From Cryomorphaceae bacterium (lineage in GTDB: Bacteria > Bacteroidota > Bacteroidia > Flavobacteriales > Schleiferiaceae): a stretch of DNA of 64,000 nucleotides. The notes beneath the pieces are model-generated. The model was not told the origin of the DNA. It did not search any database and worked only from the letters and a program-made list of their open reading frames with translations. The translations under genes were made by a program, and so were the position numbers. The stretch covers positions 62,001-126,000 of the forward strand of contig JAJTFK010000005.1 in assembly GCA_021298655.1 (NCBI GenBank), written 5' to 3'. Positions 41,082 through 50,675 of the stretch are shown here, in pieces (the stretch's first letter is position 1; each line of letters opens with the position of its first letter).

Positions 41082-42341
41082 ATGCCGTATTCATGGTCGT
41101 CCCTTCCGGAGTCGTGGCAGCTCGTGCTTCGCCGCTCGAGCCTTGTGCTGGCCCTGAAGGTCGCGGGTGCCCTCGCGGGCTACCTCTTTGCTTTTGTGGC
41201 GCTCCAGCGCTTGGGTGCCGCGGGCTACGGCTACTTTGAGCTCGCGTTCACGGTATTGAGCATCGCGTCGGTGGTGGCGAAGTGGGGCTTGGACGGCCTG
41301 ATGATTCGCGAGGTGCCGGCCCGAAGCAGCCTGGAGGCGCAGCACTTCATCCGCCAGGCCATGACCGCGTCCCTGTTGGGGTCTGCGCTCCTTGCCCTAG
41401 GTCTCTGGGCGGTGGCACCCTGGATTGCGGCCTACTACGGTGGATTCACGTCCCTTTGGCGCAGTGTGGCCCTGGTGCTCCCGGCCTGGACGCTGATGCA
41501 GGTTTGGTCCGAGGCCCAGCGCGCCCAGCACCGCTACCTCCTTTTTGGGGTGCTTCAAAGCAGCGTGCTCCTCGGAACGGTGGCCCTGGCCATGCTCGCC
41601 CTGCCCTGGTTGGACCGGGTTGAGCGGGTGCTGCTCGGCCTCCTGGCCGCAACCCTAATCCTTGTTGGCCGCGGTTGGCTCGCGCTTCGCAGGGTGGAAC
41701 TGCGCAGCCTTTGGACCCTGCGGGCCCCGGCCACGGCCATGTTTCTGACGGGAACCCTTTTTATGGTCATGACCTGGACCGATACCCTGATGATTGGGTA
41801 CTTTTTGGAACCCGAAGTGGTCGGAGGATACCGGGTCGCCTTCAAAATCGGGACCCTCATCACCTTTGCGCAGTTTGCCGTCAACGCGTCGCTCGGGCCC
41901 CGCATTTCGGAACTCTGGACGCGCGGACGCCGCGACGAACTGCAGTCCGAAGTGCGCCGCGTAACCCTGCTGAACGCGGCGGTGAGCCTGCCGGCTTTTG
42001 CCGGAATTATGCTGCTTGCGCCCTGGTTGCTCTCGTTTTTTAGCCCGGATTTAGTGCCCTACGCTGGGTTGCTGCGCGTCTTGGCCCTGGGCCAGGTGGT
42101 CAATGCGCTCTGCGGACCGGTGATGTACCTGCTCAACCTGACCGGTCACGAGCAGTCCGCGCGGCGAACGATGACGGTGGCGGTGCTGGTAAATGCCGTG
42201 GCCAACCTTGCGCTGATTCCCTGGCTGGGCGTCGTCGGTGCGGCCTGGGCCACTTCGGCAAGTATGGTTTTGTGGAACGTGTGGGCTACGGTCGCGGTCT
42301 ACCGCAAAACCGGAATACGAACCCTGTTTTTCTGGCGTTGA
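41082..42341 (+). CDS. Polysaccharide flippase (Wzx-like, MATE/MOP superfamily)
   Basis: The 419-residue protein is made almost wholly of hydrophobic helices, about twelve. It has the early GYGYFELAFTVLSIASVVAKWGLDG-type region (about 45-70) common to oligosaccharide repeat-unit transporters, and later MYLLNLTGHEQSARRTM. It would move lipid-linked oligosaccharides across the inner membrane. The sulfotransferase starts 5 bp after its stop. Family is clear; the cargo is not. Confidence 0.88.
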   Translation: MPYSWSSLPESWQLVLRRSSLVLALKVAGALAGYLFAFVALQRLGAAGYGYFELAFTVLSIASVVAKWGLDGLMIREVPARSSLEAQHFIRQAMTASLLGSALLALGLWAVAPWIAAYYGGFTSLWRSVALVLPAWTLMQVWSEAQRAQHRYLLFGVLQSSVLLGTVALAMLALPWLDRVERVLLGLLAATLILVGRGWLALRRVELRSLWTLRAPATAMFLTGTLFMVMTWTDTLMIGYFLEPEVVGGYRVAFKIGTLITFAQFAVNASLGPRISELWTRGRRDELQSEVRRVTLLNAAVSLPAFAGIMLLAPWLLSFFSPDLVPYAGLLRVLALGQVVNALCGPVMYLLNLTGHEQSARRTMTVAVLVNAVANLALIPWLGVVGAAWATSASMVLWNVWATVAVYRKTGIRTLFFWR

Positions 42342-42346
42342 AATCC

Positions 42347-43264
42347 ATGCTTGACGCGGTATTGATCGGTGTTCCCAAGTCGGGAAGTACGACCCTTGCG
42401 GACTGGCTTCAGTCCCATCCCGGGGTGGCGATGTCGCGCATCAAGGAACCGAATTTTTACGCGGCGGAGCTCGATCCGAGCACATTCAGCCCGGCGTTTT
42501 TGCGCATTTCGCCCGATGCCGACGCGGCCTATTGGGCCCAATCCGACCCCTTGCCGGTTCGGCACCAGGCTTTTGTTCGCCGGGAAGCCCAGTATGCGCG
42601 GTTGTGGGCGCATGCCCAGCCCGGTCAGCTTCGCGTCGAGGCCTCGACGAGCTACTTCTGGAGTCCATCGGCCGCCCAAAGCCTGCCGCAGGCCAATCCC
42701 GTCGCCAAGGTCATTTTGGTGCTGCGGAACCCCGTAGACCGAGCCTTTTCGCACTACCGAATGGCGCTGAAGTACGGGCTTGTTTCCCAAAGTTTTTTGG
42801 AGGAATTAGCCGCGGACGCCGAAGGCCCCGCGGCATGGGGTCGGCGCGAAAACTTCGTTGCGTTGAGTCGGTATGCGGAATCCTACCGCCGGTGGTCGGC
42901 TTCCGGACTTGAACTCAGGGTGGTACTCTATGAGCAGGCGTTTGATGCTCCGGAAGTATTTTGGGCGGAAGTGCAGGACTTTTTGGGATTGCATCCGATT
43001 CCGCTGCCCCACGCGGAACGGGTCCACGCGGCCCACGACCCGAGGTGGCCCAAGCTCGCGCGCTTTGTTCAGCACCACCCCGCCGGCCGGTGGATTAAGG
43101 ACCTGCTGCCCGTGGGCCTAAAGAACCGGGCCAAAATGGCCTCGGCCTCGCCGGTGCCCAAGCGCCTTACGGAGGCGGAGCGCGCCGAGGCCTGGACCTA
43201 CTTTGCCGACGACGCAGCGCAGCTCGAGCAGCTGCTCGGCAAAAACCTATCTTTGTGGACCTGA
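42347..43264 (+). CDS. PAPS-dependent sulfotransferase
   Basis: The 305-residue protein starts AVLIGVPKSGSTTLADWL, the 5'-phosphosulfate-binding loop of sulfotransferases. KVILVLRNPVDRAFSHYRMAL follows (about 125-145), the 3'-phosphate-binding motif. The conserved Arg and Ser of that motif are present. It would transfer sulfate from PAPS onto a hydroxyl group, probably of a sugar, given its place between a flippase and a Wzz-like gene. The acceptor cannot be read from the sequence. Confidence 0.85.
   Translation: MLDAVLIGVPKSGSTTLADWLQSHPGVAMSRIKEPNFYAAELDPSTFSPAFLRISPDADAAYWAQSDPLPVRHQAFVRREAQYARLWAHAQPGQLRVEASTSYFWSPSAAQSLPQANPVAKVILVLRNPVDRAFSHYRMALKYGLVSQSFLEELAADAEGPAAWGRRENFVALSRYAESYRRWSASGLELRVVLYEQAFDAPEVFWAEVQDFLGLHPIPLPHAERVHAAHDPRWPKLARFVQHHPAGRWIKDLLPVGLKNRAKMASASPVPKRLTEAERAEAWTYFADDAAQLEQLLGKNLSLWT
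43248..43255 (+). promoter_or_regulatory. -7 box of the Wzz-like gene
   Basis: TATCTTTG is an exact match at the very end of the sulfotransferase gene, 22 nt before the ATG at 43278. The leader would be about 16-18 nt. Confidence 0.5.
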
Positions 43265-43277
43265 ATTTTTTCTGACT

Positions 43278-44288
43278 ATGGACCCCAGTTCGCAGAACCT
43301 GCTGCTCTTTTTGTTTCGCAACCGCAAGGCGCTCCTGGCCGCGCCCCTGATTGCCGCCGCCGCCGCCGCGGTGTTCTCGGGCCCCTGGTTCATTACCCCC
43401 CTCTACGAATCTTCGGTGGTGGTGTTTCCGTCGACTACGAACTCGGCGTCTAAGGCCCTGCTTCCCCAGAATACCTTTCAGGACCAAGATTTCTTGGAAT
43501 TTGGTGCCGAAGAACAGGCCGAGCAGCTGCTTCAAGTGCTTTCTTCCGACGCCATTTTTGATTCGGTGACGACCCGATTCAACTTAATCGAACACTACGA
43601 CCTTGATCCGTCGAGCAAAACCCTGCGCACCGACCTCCACGAAGAGTTCAGCGACAAGATCTCGTTTGAACGCACCCAATTCATGAGCGTGCGCATCAGC
43701 GTGCTCGACGAGGACCCGCAGATGGCCGCCGACATCGCCAACGCCATCGTAGACCTGCTCGACCGCGTAAAGAGCCGCATTCAGCGCGAGCGCGCCGCCG
43801 TTGGACTCAATTTGGTGAAAAACGAGTACCAAAAAATCCGCAAGGAATTGCGCGACATGGAAGACGAAATCAAGGCCCTTCGCGGCAAGGGCGTGCACGA
43901 GTACGAGGGCCAGTCCATGGTGGTTTCGGAGCAGTACGCCACCGCCATCGCCGAGGGCCGTAGCGAGAAGACGATCAAGCAGCTGAAGTCCGTGCTGGAC
44001 ACCCTTGCGAAGTACGGCGGTCGCTACGTGGCCCTGCGCGACGAGCTCCACCTGATGAAGGAGGAGGAGGTCAAGGTTAAGACCAAGCTGGATCAAGCCC
44101 GCGTGGACGCCGAACAGGTGCTCCCGGCCACGTTCCGGGTGAATGCTGCGGTTGCGGCCGACAAGAAAAAGTACCCGATTCGCTGGCTGGTCGTCGCCGT
44201 TTCGGCCCTCTCGGCCTTTGTCGGAACGATGGTCGTCATTCTGGGCGCCAACACATGGAAGGAGCTCAAGGAACAGCTTCCGTCCTAA
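43278..44288 (+). CDS. Wzz-like polysaccharide chain-length/co-polymerase protein
   Basis: The 336-residue protein has one membrane helix near the N terminus (about 18-40) and one near the C terminus (about 305-325). Between them is a long periplasmic domain with coiled-coil helices (about 155-285, rich in Lys and Glu). This two-helix layout is that of Wzz-family co-polymerases, which set the length of O-antigen or capsule chains. It lacks the C-terminal tyrosine kinase domain. The ligase/polymerase gene overlaps its end by 34 bp. Confidence 0.8.
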   Translation: MDPSSQNLLLFLFRNRKALLAAPLIAAAAAAVFSGPWFITPLYESSVVVFPSTTNSASKALLPQNTFQDQDFLEFGAEEQAEQLLQVLSSDAIFDSVTTRFNLIEHYDLDPSSKTLRTDLHEEFSDKISFERTQFMSVRISVLDEDPQMAADIANAIVDLLDRVKSRIQRERAAVGLNLVKNEYQKIRKELRDMEDEIKALRGKGVHEYEGQSMVVSEQYATAIAEGRSEKTIKQLKSVLDTLAKYGGRYVALRDELHLMKEEEVKVKTKLDQARVDAEQVLPATFRVNAAVAADKKKYPIRWLVVAVSALSAFVGTMVVILGANTWKELKEQLPS

Positions 44289-45685
44289 GCGGGCGAACCG
44301 GTATCGGGGCGGCTGCCGTTTTGGTGGCGGTTACCGCGGCGGTTGTGGCCTTTGAGGCCTATGCCCTTGCGGCGGTGCCGTTTGCCCTGGCGGTCGTGTT
44401 TTGGGCCCTGTACCACGTCGAAAGCCTGTTGCTCGCCGCGGTCGCCCTTACGCCCCTTTCGGTGACCCTCAAGGAATCCGATTTTAATGTGGGCCTCAGC
44501 CTGCCGGGCGAAGTCCTGCTCGCCGGCCTAACGTTTTTTGCCCTCATTCGCTTTTTGCATCAGGGCCGCTTGCCCTGGCCCATTCTGAAGCAGCCCCTGA
44601 CCTGGGTTATCTTGTTGCAGCTCAGCTGGATGGCGGTAACCGTGCTCTTCAGCGAGATGCCGCTGGTTAGCTTTAAGGCCCTACTCAGCCGCGTCTGGTT
44701 TTTGGTTCCCATGTACTTCATGCTGGGAACGGCCCTGGAAAAGCCGTGGGCCCGAAACCTGATTTTTCCGCTTTATTCGTTTAGCCTCGCGGTAGCCGCC
44801 CTTTGGACCCTCTACGTGCACTCCCAATACGGATTTTCGAAGGAAACCTCGACGTGGGTCATGTACCCGTTTTATAAGGAGCACACCCTGTACGGCATGG
44901 CCCTGGCCTTTGTGTATCCCTGGTCCATCTGGGCGCTGTTTCGACCCCAGTCGCTCGTGGCGCGGTTCATTCACCTCGGACTCTGGGCGCTGCTCACCGT
45001 GGCCCTGGTTTTTTCCTACACCCGCGCAGCCTGGCTCAGCTTGGTGGCCGCCGGTGCGGTCTACGTGATTTTCGCGTGGCGGATTTCCGCACGCCAAATT
45101 GCGGGCATTGCCGTCCTCGTCCTGGCGACGTTGTGGGTGACCCAAGATCAGTGGATTCGAATTTTTACCAAGAACGACACGGTTTCGAGCGACAACTTCA
45201 GCGAGCACATTCAAAGTGCCTCCAATATTTCGACGGACGCGTCCAATTTGGAACGGCTAAATCGCTGGGCCTCGGCGTTTCGGATGTGGCAGGAGCGGCC
45301 CCATACGGGTTGGGGCCTTGGAACCTATCAGTTTCAGTATGCGCCCTTCCAGCATTCGTCGCAACTCACCGTCATTTCGACCAACGCCGGCGATCTGGGT
45401 AACGCGCATTCCGAGTACATTGGGCCGCTCGCCGAACAGGGCTGGCCCGGATTGGTCTTGGTGCTCCTGTTGCTCGTGCTGCTTTTTCGAACGGGGTCTC
45501 GCGCCTACCGGCGCATGGAGCCGGGGACCGACCGGACGTTGGTCCTTTTGGCCATGTTGGGCCAGGTGACCTACTGGGTCCATGGCGTACTCAACAACTT
45601 CCTGGACCTCGATAAGGGCGCTGTTTTGGTGTGGATGAGCGCTGCCGTGATTGCTTGGGCCGACCGAGCCGCAGCGCGGGATTGA
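44255..45685 (+). CDS. O-antigen ligase/polymerase family membrane protein
   Basis: The 476-residue protein has about eleven hydrophobic segments. A large periplasmic loop contains LNRWASAFRMWQERPHTGWGLGTYQFQ, the Wzy_C/WaaL signature region (about 330-350). HSEYIGPLAEQGWPGLVL follows, with the conserved His. It either polymerises repeat units or ligates the finished glycan to lipid A-core; family members do both and the sequence does not decide. The ATG at 44255 overlaps the Wzz-like gene by 34 bp; a later start is possible because the first 15 residues are hydrophilic. Confidence 0.85.
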   Translation: MEGAQGTASVLSGRTGIGAAAVLVAVTAAVVAFEAYALAAVPFALAVVFWALYHVESLLLAAVALTPLSVTLKESDFNVGLSLPGEVLLAGLTFFALIRFLHQGRLPWPILKQPLTWVILLQLSWMAVTVLFSEMPLVSFKALLSRVWFLVPMYFMLGTALEKPWARNLIFPLYSFSLAVAALWTLYVHSQYGFSKETSTWVMYPFYKEHTLYGMALAFVYPWSIWALFRPQSLVARFIHLGLWALLTVALVFSYTRAAWLSLVAAGAVYVIFAWRISARQIAGIAVLVLATLWVTQDQWIRIFTKNDTVSSDNFSEHIQSASNISTDASNLERLNRWASAFRMWQERPHTGWGLGTYQFQYAPFQHSSQLTVISTNAGDLGNAHSEYIGPLAEQGWPGLVLVLLLLVLLFRTGSRAYRRMEPGTDRTLVLLAMLGQVTYWVHGVLNNFLDLDKGAVLVWMSAAVIAWADRAAARD

Positions 45686-45773
45686 GCCCGCATTCCGCGC
45701 GTTGGGCCCCGGTGTCATAACGCATTTAAATGCCAGTTATTGGATTACGTGAAGAACGGAAGTGAATTTTCAC

Positions 45774-45780
45774 TACTTTG
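45774..45780 (+). promoter_or_regulatory. Possible -7 region of susC
   Basis: TACTTTG, one base short of TAnnTTTG, lies 28 nt before the susC ATG in an AT-rich 123-bp intergenic region. A TTGG at 45751-45754 is at a reasonable -33 distance. Confidence 0.4.
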
Positions 45781-45808
45781 CAATCACCTTAACAATTCAT
45801 TAACACTT

Positions 45809-48800
45809 ATGAAACGCAGAGCATCTTTTCTTGCCTTCGTTGCAGCGGCCCTCCTGTCCGTGTCTGCCTTCGCGCAGCGCACGGTTTCGGGTACGGTAAC
45901 CGACGCAGCATCGGGCGAAGGCCTCCCCTCGGTATCGGTCCGAGTGAAGGGCACCAACAATGCAGCGGTCTCCAACTATGACGGTAAATACACCATCACA
46001 GCTGGCCAGAACGCCGTATTGGTATTCTCCGCACTCGGTTACGCGACCCAAGAGGTTGCCGCATCGGGTGCTGTGGTCAACGTGAAGTTGGCGGAATCCA
46101 CGAGTAAGCTGGACGAAGTTGTCGTAACGGCTCTTGGTATTACGCGCGACAAAAAGACTGTTGGCTATGCCGTCCAAGAGGTGAGCGGTGCCGAAGTAAC
46201 CAAAGTGAAAGACGCCAACTTCATGGCTTCGCTTTCCGGTAAGGTTGCGGGAGTTACCATTCGCCAATCGGGAACGATGGGCGGTTCGTCAAACGTCGTG
46301 GTTCGCGGTTACAAGTCGCTCACCGGCAACAACCAAGCCTTGTTTGTTGTCGACGGCATCCCCATCTCGAACGACATCTACAACTCGAGCGACCAGCGCA
46401 CGGGACGTGGCGGTTACGACTACGGTAACGCGGCCATGGACATCAACCCCGAAGACATCGACAAGGTTACGGTACTGAAGGGTGCTGCGGCTACGGCGCT
46501 TTACGGTTCGCGCGCTGCCAACGGCGTGGTATTGATCACCACCAAGAAAGGCGCCGCCCGCAAGGGACTCGGCGTAACGCTTTCGAGCGGAATCACGGTG
46601 GGCAGCATCAACCCCGACACCTACGTGAAGTACCAGAAGTCCTACGGTCCGGGCTACGGTTCGTACTACGGAAACACCGACACCATCAACGGCTACTACA
46701 CGAACTACCGGATGTACGACTACGATTTTGACGGCGACGGCAACGTGGACATGGTTACGCCCATGGAAGAGGATGCTTCGTTCGGCATGAAGTTCGACCC
46801 CAACTTGATGGTCTACACCTGGGAATCTATGGTAGATGGTGAGAAGCACCCCTTTGTTGCGGGCGCCAACGACCCTACCACCTTTTGGGAGAACTCAACG
46901 ACCTTCAACAACAACTTGGCCATTGACGGAGGAAGCGACAACGGTTCGTTCCGCCTGAGCGCCACCAAGTTTGACATGAAGGGTATTCAGCCCAACTCAA
47001 ACCTTCAGCGCAACACGTTCAACTTCAACGGCAGCCTTAAGGCTTCGAACCGCTTGACGGTAAGCACGATGGCCACCTTTACCCAGCAGAAAGGCCGCGG
47101 CCGTTCGGGTACCGGATACGATTCACGCAACGTGAACCAGTCGTTCCGCCAGTGGTTCAACGTGGGTGCCGACATGGCCAAGCTGAAGCAGTACTACAAC
47201 GACACGAAGCGCAACATTACGTGGAACCCCTACGGTCCGCTTTACGCGAACCCCACGCAGCCGCACTACTTCGACAACCCCTACTTCATGGTTAATGAGT
47301 CGTACCAAAATGACGAGCGCAACCGCTTGATCGGTAACATGACGGCCAACTACCGCTTGAACGACTGGTTGGATTTGACGGCCCGTGCCAACATTGACAC
47401 CTACACCGACCTCCAAGAAGAGCGAATTGCGGTAAGTTCAGTTGATGTTCCAATGTACACGCGCCGCAACCGCAACTTTACGGAGTCCAACCTCGACTTG
47501 ATCTTGACTGCCAACCGCATGATTGGCAGCAACATCAACTTCAACGGTAACCTGGGTTCCAACGTGCGCCGCACCTACTTCGACTACATCGGGGCTTCGA
47601 CCAACGGTGGACTCGTGGTTCCGGGCGTGTACTCGTTGAGCAACTCGGTTAGCGCACCGGCCGCTCCGTCCGAGCAGCACTACGCCATCGGCATCAACGG
47701 CTACTTTGGTCGTGCTAGCTTCCTGTACAAGGACTACCTGTCTCTTGACCTGACGGGACGCTACGACATTTCGTCTACGCTTCCTGCAGCGAGCAACAAG
47801 TACTTCTACCCGTCGGCTTCGCTGGGCTTGATCTTCTCTGAGCTTATGGATGTTGACGGAATCAGCTTCGGTAAGGTTCGCGCCAACTTCGCCAGCGTGG
47901 GTGCCGATGCTCCGGCGAATTCGCTCCGCGACATCTACGTGATGGGTACGCCGTTCAACGGAACTCCGTTGGCTACCGCTCCGACGACGTCCAACAATCC
48001 GGGTCTTCTACCGGAGACTACGACTTCGTACGAAGCCGGTTTGGAAATGCAGTTCGCCGACAACCGCTTTGGTTTTGATTTGACCGCCTACCGCGCCATT
48101 TCAGAGAACCAAATCATGCCGGCTCGCGTGTCTTCGGCCACGGGTACCATTTTCAAGTACGTCAACGCCGGGGTGATCCAAAACCAAGGTGTAGAATTGG
48201 TGCTGAACGCTTCGGCCATTCGTACCAAGGACATGGGTCTTGATTTCGCCCTGACCTACACGCGCAACCGCAACAAGGTGGTTGAGTTGTTCGGCGATGC
48301 CGAAAGCCTCCAGCTGACGTCAAACCAAGGTGGATTCCAGCTTCTTGCCAAGACCGGCGAGGCCTACGGTACCATCTTTGGCATTGCGCACGAGCGCGAC
48401 GAGAACGGCCTGCCGATTGTGTACCCAATCAGTGCCAGCCGCGGCTACCGCTACCTGCGCACCACCGCTCCGCAAACGATTGGAAACATCAACCCCGACT
48501 GGTTTGGCGGTTTGAATACCTCGTTCCGCTACAAGAAGTTGACGGCAAGCGTACTGCTTGACATGCAAATGGGCGGAAGCTTCTTTAGCCTTGATACGTG
48601 GTACGGCTACGCAACCGGTATTTACGACTGGACGGCGGGTGTGAACGACCGCGGAACCGAGCGTCGTGAGCTTGTTTCGAACAACGGCGGCGTGAACATG
48701 GGTAACGTTGCGGTTTGGGACGGTACGACCGTTGATGCCGACGGCAACCCCGTTACGGCAGCGAACACCGAGGCTATCTACGGCGACATGAACTACTACG

Positions 48801-49087
48801 GTAACTCATTTGGCTACGCTCGCGCTCCGCAAGAGTACCACGTGTGGGATGCTTCGTTCATCAAGCTTCGCGAAGTGGCGATTAACTACAGCTTCCCCAT
48901 GGACCCCAAGGGTTCAATCAAGGGGCTGGACGTTTCATTGGTGGGCCGCAACTTGGCCATCCTTTGGAAGAACTCCCCGTACACCGATCCGGAGGCCGGA
49001 CTTTCTGCGGGCAACCTGCAGGGCTACCAGTCTGGCGCGTACCCCGCGGTTCGCGAAATTGGTTTGAATGCTAAACTGAAATTCTAA
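45809..49087 (+). CDS. SusC/RagA-family TonB-dependent outer-membrane transporter
   Basis: The 1092-residue protein has a signal peptide (ending SAFAQ). A carboxypeptidase-regulatory-like N-terminal domain follows (VSGTVTDAASGEGLPSVSV), then the TonB box (LDEVVVTALG). Next are the SusC plug signature (LSGKVAGVTIRQSG, VVDGIPISND, VLKGAAATALYGSRAANGV) and a 22-strand barrel ending in Phe. It imports oligosaccharides or peptides across the outer membrane with energy from ExbB/ExbD/TonB. The susD gene starts 8 bp after it. No glycoside hydrolase, sensor or sulfatase lies beside the pair, so the ligand is unknown. Confidence 0.95.
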   Translation: MKRRASFLAFVAAALLSVSAFAQRTVSGTVTDAASGEGLPSVSVRVKGTNNAAVSNYDGKYTITAGQNAVLVFSALGYATQEVAASGAVVNVKLAESTSKLDEVVVTALGITRDKKTVGYAVQEVSGAEVTKVKDANFMASLSGKVAGVTIRQSGTMGGSSNVVVRGYKSLTGNNQALFVVDGIPISNDIYNSSDQRTGRGGYDYGNAAMDINPEDIDKVTVLKGAAATALYGSRAANGVVLITTKKGAARKGLGVTLSSGITVGSINPDTYVKYQKSYGPGYGSYYGNTDTINGYYTNYRMYDYDFDGDGNVDMVTPMEEDASFGMKFDPNLMVYTWESMVDGEKHPFVAGANDPTTFWENSTTFNNNLAIDGGSDNGSFRLSATKFDMKGIQPNSNLQRNTFNFNGSLKASNRLTVSTMATFTQQKGRGRSGTGYDSRNVNQSFRQWFNVGADMAKLKQYYNDTKRNITWNPYGPLYANPTQPHYFDNPYFMVNESYQNDERNRLIGNMTANYRLNDWLDLTARANIDTYTDLQEERIAVSSVDVPMYTRRNRNFTESNLDLILTANRMIGSNINFNGNLGSNVRRTYFDYIGASTNGGLVVPGVYSLSNSVSAPAAPSEQHYAIGINGYFGRASFLYKDYLSLDLTGRYDISSTLPAASNKYFYPSASLGLIFSELMDVDGISFGKVRANFASVGADAPANSLRDIYVMGTPFNGTPLATAPTTSNNPGLLPETTTSYEAGLEMQFADNRFGFDLTAYRAISENQIMPARVSSATGTIFKYVNAGVIQNQGVELVLNASAIRTKDMGLDFALTYTRNRNKVVELFGDAESLQLTSNQGGFQLLAKTGEAYGTIFGIAHERDENGLPIVYPISASRGYRYLRTTAPQTIGNINPDWFGGLNTSFRYKKLTASVLLDMQMGGSFFSLDTWYGYATGIYDWTAGVNDRGTERRELVSNNGGVNMGNVAVWDGTTVDADGNPVTAANTEAIYGDMNYYGNSFGYARAPQEYHVWDASFIKLREVAINYSFPMDPKGSIKGLDVSLVGRNLAILWKNSPYTDPEAGLSAGNLQGYQSGAYPAVREIGLNAKLKF

Positions 49088-49095
49088 TACGAGCC

Positions 49096-50517
49096 ATGAA
49101 AAAGATTCTTTTATCTGCCGGCATCGCCGCTGTAGTGGCCTCGTGCACCAGCGACATCACAAGCCTCAACGTCAACCCCAAGGCGCCTGAAAAGGTGCCC
49201 GCCGGGGCGCTGATTGCCAACGCAACCGTGAGCCTCACGGACTACTTGGCGAGCATCAACGTCAACTTGAACAACTTCAACCTGTGGGCTCAGCACATTA
49301 CCGAGACAACCTACACGGACGAAGCCAACTTTGACTACGCCAACCGCGACGTCAACGGAAACACGTTTGACCGCCTGTATACCGACGTACTCCGCGACCT
49401 GCAGGAAGCAGAGAAGGCGGTAGACGTGGACATCAACCTTACTGCAGCCCAAAAGGAGCAGCAGCATGCGGTGATCGACGTGCTTGAGGTGTACACCTAC
49501 CACGTGCTGGTAGACATCTTCGGCGACGTTCCCTACACCGAGGCACTCGATGCTTCGACGGTGGTTCCGGCCTACGACAAGGGCGAAGACATCTACACCG
49601 ATTTGGCTGCCCGTTTGACGGCTGACATCGCGGTACTGGGTGGCGACAACGGCCTTGGGTCGTACGACCTGCTGTACGGCGGCAACTCCGACGGCTGGAA
49701 GAAGTTCGCTTCGTCGCTTCTGCTCAAGTTGGCGGTACGCGTGGCGGATCACGACATGACGCGTGCTACCGCGTGGGGTGCTACGGCCTTGTCGGGCGGG
49801 GTAATCTTGGATGCTGCCGATGCGGCGACCTTGGATTACGCTTCGGCTCCGCCGCACGCTAACCCCTTGTGGGACGATCTCGTGCAGTCTGGACGTTCGG
49901 ACTTCATTGCCGCCAACACCTTGGGCGACGTAATGAATACGCTGAACGATCCGCGCCGCGCGATCTACTTCCGCAACAACAACACCGACGGTACCGTAAA
50001 CGGTGCGCCCTACGGTTTGGCTTCGTCGTACGCCCTGTTCTCGCAGCCGGGTGATGCGCTGGAGGACCCGACCCTTCCGCATACCCTCATTGACCACGTA
50101 GAAGTGCACTTCTTGCTGGCTGATGCTGCGGCACGCGGTGTTACGATTCCTGGAGCCACGGCTGAAGGACTGTACCAAGCTGCGGTTACGGCTTCGATCC
50201 TGAACTGGGGCGGAAGCGCAACGGATGCGGCAACCTACTTGGCTCAGTCTTCGGTTGCTTGGGATGCCACCAACTGGAAGTCGCGTCTGGGTACGCAAAA
50301 GTGGATTTCGCTCTTCACGCGCGGAAACGAAGCTTGGGCTGCACAGCGCCAGTACGACCTGCCGATGAACGTGGCTGCTGAGGCGCAGCGCGTAACGCCG
50401 AAGCGCATGAGCTACGGGGTTGACGAGTACGCCTTGAACAACGCCAACGTTACCGCGGCCGGCGACAACTACCAAGGAGACAAGGACACTGCGCCGATCT
50501 TCTGGGACAAGAACTAA
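49096..50517 (+). CDS. SusD/RagB-family surface lipoprotein
   Basis: The 473-residue protein has a lipoprotein signal with lipobox VVASC at residues 13-17. It then shows the helical TPR-like core of SusD proteins (YTYHVLVDIFGDVPYTEAL, WKKFASSLLLKLAVRVAD, GVTIPGATAEGLYQAAVTAS). It forms the lid over the SusC barrel and binds the ligand outside the cell. A strong terminator follows 23 bp after the stop, closing the susC-susD operon. Confidence 0.94.
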   Translation: MKKILLSAGIAAVVASCTSDITSLNVNPKAPEKVPAGALIANATVSLTDYLASINVNLNNFNLWAQHITETTYTDEANFDYANRDVNGNTFDRLYTDVLRDLQEAEKAVDVDINLTAAQKEQQHAVIDVLEVYTYHVLVDIFGDVPYTEALDASTVVPAYDKGEDIYTDLAARLTADIAVLGGDNGLGSYDLLYGGNSDGWKKFASSLLLKLAVRVADHDMTRATAWGATALSGGVILDAADAATLDYASAPPHANPLWDDLVQSGRSDFIAANTLGDVMNTLNDPRRAIYFRNNNTDGTVNGAPYGLASSYALFSQPGDALEDPTLPHTLIDHVEVHFLLADAAARGVTIPGATAEGLYQAAVTASILNWGGSATDAATYLAQSSVAWDATNWKSRLGTQKWISLFTRGNEAWAAQRQYDLPMNVAAEAQRVTPKRMSYGVDEYALNNANVTAAGDNYQGDKDTAPIFWDKN

Positions 50518-50540
50518 TCCCCTTGGGATAAGTTAACGGG

Positions 50541-50574
50541 AAGCCCCGCCGGAAACGGCGGGGCTTCTTTTTTT
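50541..50574 (+). terminator. Rho-independent terminator of susC-susD
   Basis: The stem AAGCCCCGCC pairs with GGCGGGGCTT around the loop GGAAAC and is followed by CTTTTTTTT. Confidence 0.9.
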
Positions 50575-50622
50575 GCACCTTGCAACTGGGTTACTAGGTA
50601 CTAGTCACTGGTATTTGGGAAT

Positions 50623-50652
50623 GAAAAAACCCGCCGGGGACTCCGGCGGGTT
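50623..50652 (-). terminator. Rho-independent terminator of efp
   Basis: On the minus strand the stem AACCCGCCGG/CCGGCGGGTT (loop AGTCC) is followed by a run of six T. It lies 24 bp beyond the efp stop. Confidence 0.88.
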
Positions 50653-50675
50653 CAACGATTTGGGCGGGGCTCCGC

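Noticed and set aside
49111-50475. A 454-residue minus-strand frame across susD
   Set aside because: It is a shadow of the SusD coding sequence, rich in Val, Arg and Gln without any domain.
50590-50613. Repetitive tactaggtactagtcactgg sequence between the two terminators
   Set aside because: It is not a perfect palindrome or repeat, and a similar-looking stretch near 59780 is not its copy or complement. No function can be argued.
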